A stretch of DNA of 10,000 bases from Anaerolinea sp. Lineage in GTDB: Bacteria; Chloroflexota; Anaerolineae; Anaerolineales; Anaerolineaceae. The stretch spans positions 1 through 10,000 of the forward strand of contig JAIWNK010000006.1 of NCBI GenBank assembly GCA_020216845.1, in the 5' to 3' direction. Position 1 is the first letter of the stretch; every line of letters begins with the position of its first letter. The notes beneath the pieces are model-generated. The model was not told the DNA's origin, made no database searches, and saw only the letters and a program-made list of their open reading frames with translations. The translations under genes were made by a program, and so were the position numbers. This document shows, piece after piece, positions 7,313-10,000 of this stretch.

Positions 7313-7552
7313 ATGGCAAAAATTCGCTGTCATTATGTAGATTGTGGCTTCCTTGATGAGGGCTATTGCAGCGCAGCTCTGATCGAAGTAGATCCCAATC
7401 AAGGTTGCATGACCTATGAACCCACCGCTGAAACCGTCACCGATGATGAATGGGATGAGGAAGAAGAAGAACTGGAAGAATGGGAAGACCTTGAAGACGA
7501 AGAAGAGGACGAAGACCTCTGGCTCGATGACGCAGACGAGAGCGACGAATAA
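7313..7552 (+). CDS. Small Cys4 (DUF1540-like) protein with highly acidic C-terminal tail
   Basis: A 79-aa protein in two distinct halves. Residues 1-38 contain C6, C11, C19 and C32. The pattern C-x4-C-x7-C-x12-C, with GYCSAALIEV around the third Cys, resembles the small metal-binding DUF1540 family and probably binds one zinc or similar metal. Residues 44-79 are 27 Asp/Glu out of 36, interrupted by three Trp and four Leu, and are probably disordered or a partner-binding tail. An ideal AGGAGG (7302-7307) lies 5 nt before ATG, so strong translation is expected. There is no signal peptide or membrane segment. The gene is monocistronic in appearance, with a candidate promoter before it and a hairpin after it. 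Function is unknown; binding a basic protein or nucleic-acid-associated factor, or metal buffering, are guesses only. The coding call is secure from the SD and Cys pattern; the family assignment is from recalled spacing. Confidence 0.85.
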   Translation: MAKIRCHYVDCGFLDEGYCSAALIEVDPNQGCMTYEPTAETVTDDEWDEEEEELEEWEDLEDEEEDEDLWLDDADESDE

Positions 7553-7577
7553 TCTTCCCACATCCAATTGAATTGGC

Positions 7578-7621
7578 ACAAACTGGCAGTTTTACAATAG
7601 TTTGTCAACCTGCCGGTTTGT
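7578..7621 (+). terminator. Putative terminator hairpin after the small acidic protein gene
   Basis: ACAAACTGGCAG (7578-7589) pairs with CTGCCGGTTTGT (7610-7621) through 12 bp, including one G-U pair, with a 20-nt loop. It is followed by a broken T-rich stretch containing TTT runs. It lies 25 bp past the stop at 7552. The first seven bases of the 5' arm can instead pair with AGTTTGT at 7599-7605, giving a mutually exclusive shorter hairpin. A terminator is the simplest reading, although the large loop and interrupted T-tract make it non-ideal. Confidence 0.45.
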
Positions 7622-7656
7622 TGCGTTTAAAATTTCTGTCTTCCCCCTATCATTTG

Positions 7657-7665
7657 TGCTAAGAT
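7657..7665 (+). promoter_or_regulatory. Candidate extended -10 immediately upstream of dus
   Basis: TGCTAAGAT (TGN plus TAAGAT, four of six) ends 7 bp before the dus ATG, with no convincing -35. Transcription would begin at or within a base or two of the start codon, which would make the message leaderless. This agrees with the absence of a Shine-Dalgarno sequence there. Confidence 0.35.
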
Positions 7666-7672
7666 TGACACT

Positions 7673-8638
7673 ATGCACACCTCCTCACCCACATTTTACA
7701 TTCGCGACATCCCCGTCCACGGCAATCTTATTCTGGCCCCCATGGACGGCTACTCTGATCAGCCCTTTCGCAGTTTGGCGCGCAAACTCGGCTCTGCTCT
7801 CAGTTACACCGAATTCATCAACACCCTCGATGTTATTCACAAACAACCCCGCTTCCTGGCCGAACGCATTGCCTATACCACAGATGAACGTCCCATCGTA
7901 TATCAACTTCTCGATAATGACCCCCAACGCCTTCTAGCAGCTGCTCAGCGCCTCTTACCCCACCAACCCGATATCTTTGATATCAATCTCGGTTGCAGTG
8001 CCCGCAGTGTCTCTGGACGCGGTGCCGGCGCCGGACTACTGAAAACCCCCGAAAAAATCGCCACCATCTTCAACCTGCTCAGCAAAAACTTACCTATTCC
8101 CGTCACCGGCAAAATTCGCCTTGGCTGGGATGAAAACACCCGCAACTATCAACTCGTCGCACGCATCATCGAAGAAAACGGTGGTCAGCTCATCGCCGTT
8201 CATGGACGCACCCGCGCCCAACAATACAGCGGACAGGCCGACTGGGATGCCATTGCTGAGATCAAACAAATTGTCTCCATCCCCGTCATCGCCAACGGAG
8301 ACGTGCAAACCGTCGCAGACATTGACCGCATCCTTGCCCACACCCACTGTGATGGCGTCATGATCGGCAGAGCAGCTACCACCAACCCATGGATCTTCAG
8401 CCGCCTGGACCGTCATCAGGTCAGCAACGCCCAGGTTCGCCAAACGCTAACCGAGCACCTTCATGCCAACCTACAATTCTACGGCCCGCAACGCGGCATG
8501 ATCCTGTTCCGAAAATATGCCAGCCGCTACATCCAACCTCATCTGCCCGAGCTTCTCGACCCGCAGCTACGCCTGAAACTGCTCACCTGCACCGACCCAC
8601 AAACCTTCCTGGATCTCATTGCACAAATCATCCCATAG
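7673..8638 (+). CDS. dus: tRNA-dihydrouridine synthase (DusB-like)
   Basis: FMN-dependent enzyme that reduces uridine to dihydrouridine in the D-loop or another loop of tRNA, using NADPH. The 321-aa length is typical. A TIM-barrel domain runs from LAPMDGYSDQPFR (21-33), the FMN-binding first strand. The catalytic Cys is C108 in DINLGCSARSVSGRGAGAG. The FMN/tRNA-contact residues include K147 in GKIRLGW and H177 in VHGRTRAQQYSGQADW. The phosphate-binding strands are ANGD (207-210) and IGRA (231-234). The C-terminal helical domain begins near 240. The usual GCP around the catalytic Cys is GCS here, a change next to the active site but not of the catalytic residue. ATG 7673 is the only reasonable start, because the barrel begins within 20 residues. 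No Shine-Dalgarno sequence precedes it. Which tRNA position it modifies cannot be decided; DusB resemblance is by motif wording. Confidence 0.93.
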   Translation: MHTSSPTFYIRDIPVHGNLILAPMDGYSDQPFRSLARKLGSALSYTEFINTLDVIHKQPRFLAERIAYTTDERPIVYQLLDNDPQRLLAAAQRLLPHQPDIFDINLGCSARSVSGRGAGAGLLKTPEKIATIFNLLSKNLPIPVTGKIRLGWDENTRNYQLVARIIEENGGQLIAVHGRTRAQQYSGQADWDAIAEIKQIVSIPVIANGDVQTVADIDRILAHTHCDGVMIGRAATTNPWIFSRLDRHQVSNAQVRQTLTEHLHANLQFYGPQRGMILFRKYASRYIQPHLPELLDPQLRLKLLTCTDPQTFLDLIAQIIP

Positions 8639-8643
8639 GTCAC

Positions 8644-8671
8644 TTGCACATTTTTCACCCCATCGTATAAT
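8644..8671 (+). promoter_or_regulatory. Promoter of glpK
   Basis: A perfect TATAAT (8666-8671) lies 16 bp after TTGCAC (8644-8649, a weak -35 that retains TTG). Transcription would start near 8678, leaving a leader of about 24 nt with AGGAG at 8691-8695. No palindromic operator that would suggest a glycerol repressor site is visible in the 63-bp gap. Confidence 0.6.
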
Positions 8672-8701
8672 ATTCTCATCCATTTCCATCAGGAGCACCC
8701 C

Positions 8702-10000
8702 ATGACCAAATTTGTCGCAGCTATAGATCAGGGCACCACCAGCACTCGTTGCATTGTCTTTGATGCAAGCGGTAACATCGTCGCAGTGGATCAAAAAGAA
8801 CACCGCCAAATTTACCCTCAACCAGGCTGGGTAGAACACGACCCAATCGAAATCTGGGAGCGCACCCTGGATGTCATTCAAAATGCCTTACGAAAATCTG
8901 CAATCTCCATTGAAGATATCGCGGCCATTGGCGTTACCAATCAGCGCGAGACAACCTTAATTTGGGACCGGTATACGGGCAAACCTTATTACAATGCTAT
9001 CGTCTGGCAAGATACCCGCACCGATGCCATTTGCAATCACCTGGCCGCTACTGGCGGACAAGATCGCCTCCGCCCCCAAACCGGATTGCCCCTTGCTACC
9101 TATTTCTCAGGGCCCAAAATTGTTTGGCTGCTCGAAAACGTCCCCGGCCTGCGTCAGGCAGCTGAAAATGGCTCGGCCATCTTCGGCAACATAGACACCT
9201 GGATTATTTGGAACCTAACCGGCGGCATCCGCAATGGTGCCCATGTCACCGATGTCACCAACGCCTCCCGTACCATGCTGATGAACCTCAACACATTACA
9301 ATGGGATCCTGAAATCCTCTCCCTTTTCAACATCCCTGCCAACATCCTCCCCCAAATTCAACCCTCTTCTGCCATCTACGGTTACGCAACAGGCCCCCTA
9401 CAAGGCATTCCGGTCTGCGGTGACTTGGGCGATCAACAAGCCGCACTGTTTGGACAGACTTGTTATCAACCCGGCGAAGCAAAAAACACCTATGGAACTG
9501 GCTGCTTTATGCTTCTAAACACAGGCAACACACCTATCCAAAGCAAAAATGGCCTCCTCACCACCGTTGGTTACAAAATTGGCAATCAACCCGCAGTTTA
9601 CTGCCTGGAAGGATCCATTGCCATTGCCGGCGCCTTGGTACAATGGCTGCGCGACAACCTCAAAATGATTGATTCCTCAGCGGATATCGAGCCACTTGCG
9701 CGCACGGTTGAAGACAATGGCGGCATCTATTTTGTTCCTGCTTTCTCTGGCCTTTTTGCACCCTATTGGCGTAGCGATGCGCGCGGCGTGCTGGTTGGCA
9801 TGACGCGCTTTATCAACCGCGGCCACATTGCTCGTGCCGTGCTTGAAGCTACCGCCTATCAAACCCGAGAAGTGCTTGAAGCCATGGAACAAGATTCTGG
9901 TGTAAAACTAACCGCCCTAAAAGTGGATGGTGGCATGGTTGTCAACGATTTGCTCATGCAATTCCAGGCCGATCAACTCAATGTCCCCGTCATCCGTCCC
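8702..10000 (+). CDS. glpK: Glycerol kinase, 3'-truncated by window edge
   Basis: ATP-dependent phosphorylation of glycerol to sn-glycerol 3-phosphate in the cytoplasm, feeding glycolysis and phospholipid synthesis. The frame is open for 433 codons from ATG 8702 to the window end; the family is about 500 aa, so some 65 residues lie beyond. AGGAG (8691-8695) is 6 nt before the ATG. FGGY-kinase motifs are clear: IDQGTTSTR (8-16) for phosphate binding, GVTNQRETT (77-85) and WQDTR (102-106) lining the glycerol site, [10 protein letters not shown] (243-252) with catalytic Asp D244, YGTGCFML (264-271), and the second-domain stretch DGGM near residue 414. The stretch before GDQQ (about 221-242) is short. 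It has neither the GGxR loop used by E. coli GlpK to bind fructose-1,6-bisphosphate nor the His phosphorylated by HPr in low-GC Gram-positive enzymes. No glpF or glpD is in the window. Confidence 0.97.
   Translation, partial: MTKFVAAIDQGTTSTRCIVFDASGNIVAVDQKEHRQIYPQPGWVEHDPIEIWERTLDVIQNALRKSAISIEDIAAIGVTNQRETTLIWDRYTGKPYYNAIVWQDTRTDAICNHLAATGGQDRLRPQTGLPLATYFSGPKIVWLLENVPGLRQAAENGSAIFGNIDTWIIWNLTGGIRNGAHVTDVTNASRTMLMNLNTLQWDPEILSLFNIPANILPQIQPSSAIYGYATGPLQGIPVCGDLGDQQAALFGQTCYQPGEAKNTYGTGCFMLLNTGNTPIQSKNGLLTTVGYKIGNQPAVYCLEGSIAIAGALVQWLRDNLKMIDSSADIEPLARTVEDNGGIYFVPAFSGLFAPYWRSDARGVLVGMTRFINRGHIARAVLEATAYQTREVLEAMEQDSGVKLTALKVDGGMVVNDLLMQFQADQLNVPVIRP

Noticed and set aside
7414..7608. Minus-strand frame encoding a Ser-rich, low-complexity protein opposite the acidic tail
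   Set aside because: The Ser runs are the complement of GAA/GAG/GAT codons in the acidic tail; the + strand gene has an ideal ribosome binding site and a Cys4 pattern.
1..10000. Defence system, CRISPR array, toxin-antitoxin pair, prophage or insertion sequence
   Set aside because: No direct-repeat array, transposase, integrase, nuclease or paired small ORFs were seen; gene content and orientation are those of ordinary chromosomal DNA.

Overview
The window is a compact, gene-dense stretch of a bacterial chromosome. All eight genes lie on the + strand, and the first and last are cut by the window edges. By recalled family resemblance, not by any search, it looks like a Chloroflexota genome, probably Anaerolineae. 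The cues are the RelA/SpoT, Dus and small Cys4 protein sequences, TTG start use and moderate GC. This assignment is tentative. There is no rRNA, tRNA, CRISPR array, insertion sequence or other sign of mobile DNA.

Layout: (1) 1-825 is the 3' three quarters of prfB (release factor 2). (2) 966-4219 is a two-gene, translationally coupled redox operon. The 698-aa first protein carries a plant-type [2Fe-2S] domain, an FAD/NAD(P) reductase core, an eight-cysteine ferredoxin segment and a BFD-type [2Fe-2S] domain. The second is a 386-aa DAO/sarcosine-oxidase-like flavoprotein. Together they look like a dehydrogenase for an amino acid or N-methyl/imino compound. (3) A perfect 12-bp hairpin, 4242-4274, abuts the ribosome binding site of a HAD phosphatase gene, 4287-4964. 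(4) A near-consensus sigma70 promoter overlaps the HAD stop codon and drives a long RelA/SpoT-family gene, 5009-7207. (5) 7313-7552 encodes a 79-aa Cys4 protein, DUF1540-like, with a very acidic tail. (6) 7673-8638 is a tRNA-dihydrouridine synthase gene with no visible Shine-Dalgarno sequence. (7) 8702-10000 is the first 433 codons of glpK, behind a perfect TATAAT box.

The genes do not form one pathway. Translation (prfB, dus), stringent response (rel), carbon/amine oxidation (the redox pair), glycerol entry (glpK) and a small phosphatase are separate units, most with their own candidate promoter.

The most interesting observation is the RelA/SpoT protein. Its hydrolase domain has lost the HDxxED Glu-Asp pair (it reads HDTLAN), and its synthetase domain carries the EXDD motif (EFDD) typical of RelA-type monofunctional synthetases. 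Two independent sites therefore point to a synthetase-only enzyme. I found no clear evidence of an undescribed multi-gene system; most of the window is housekeeping.
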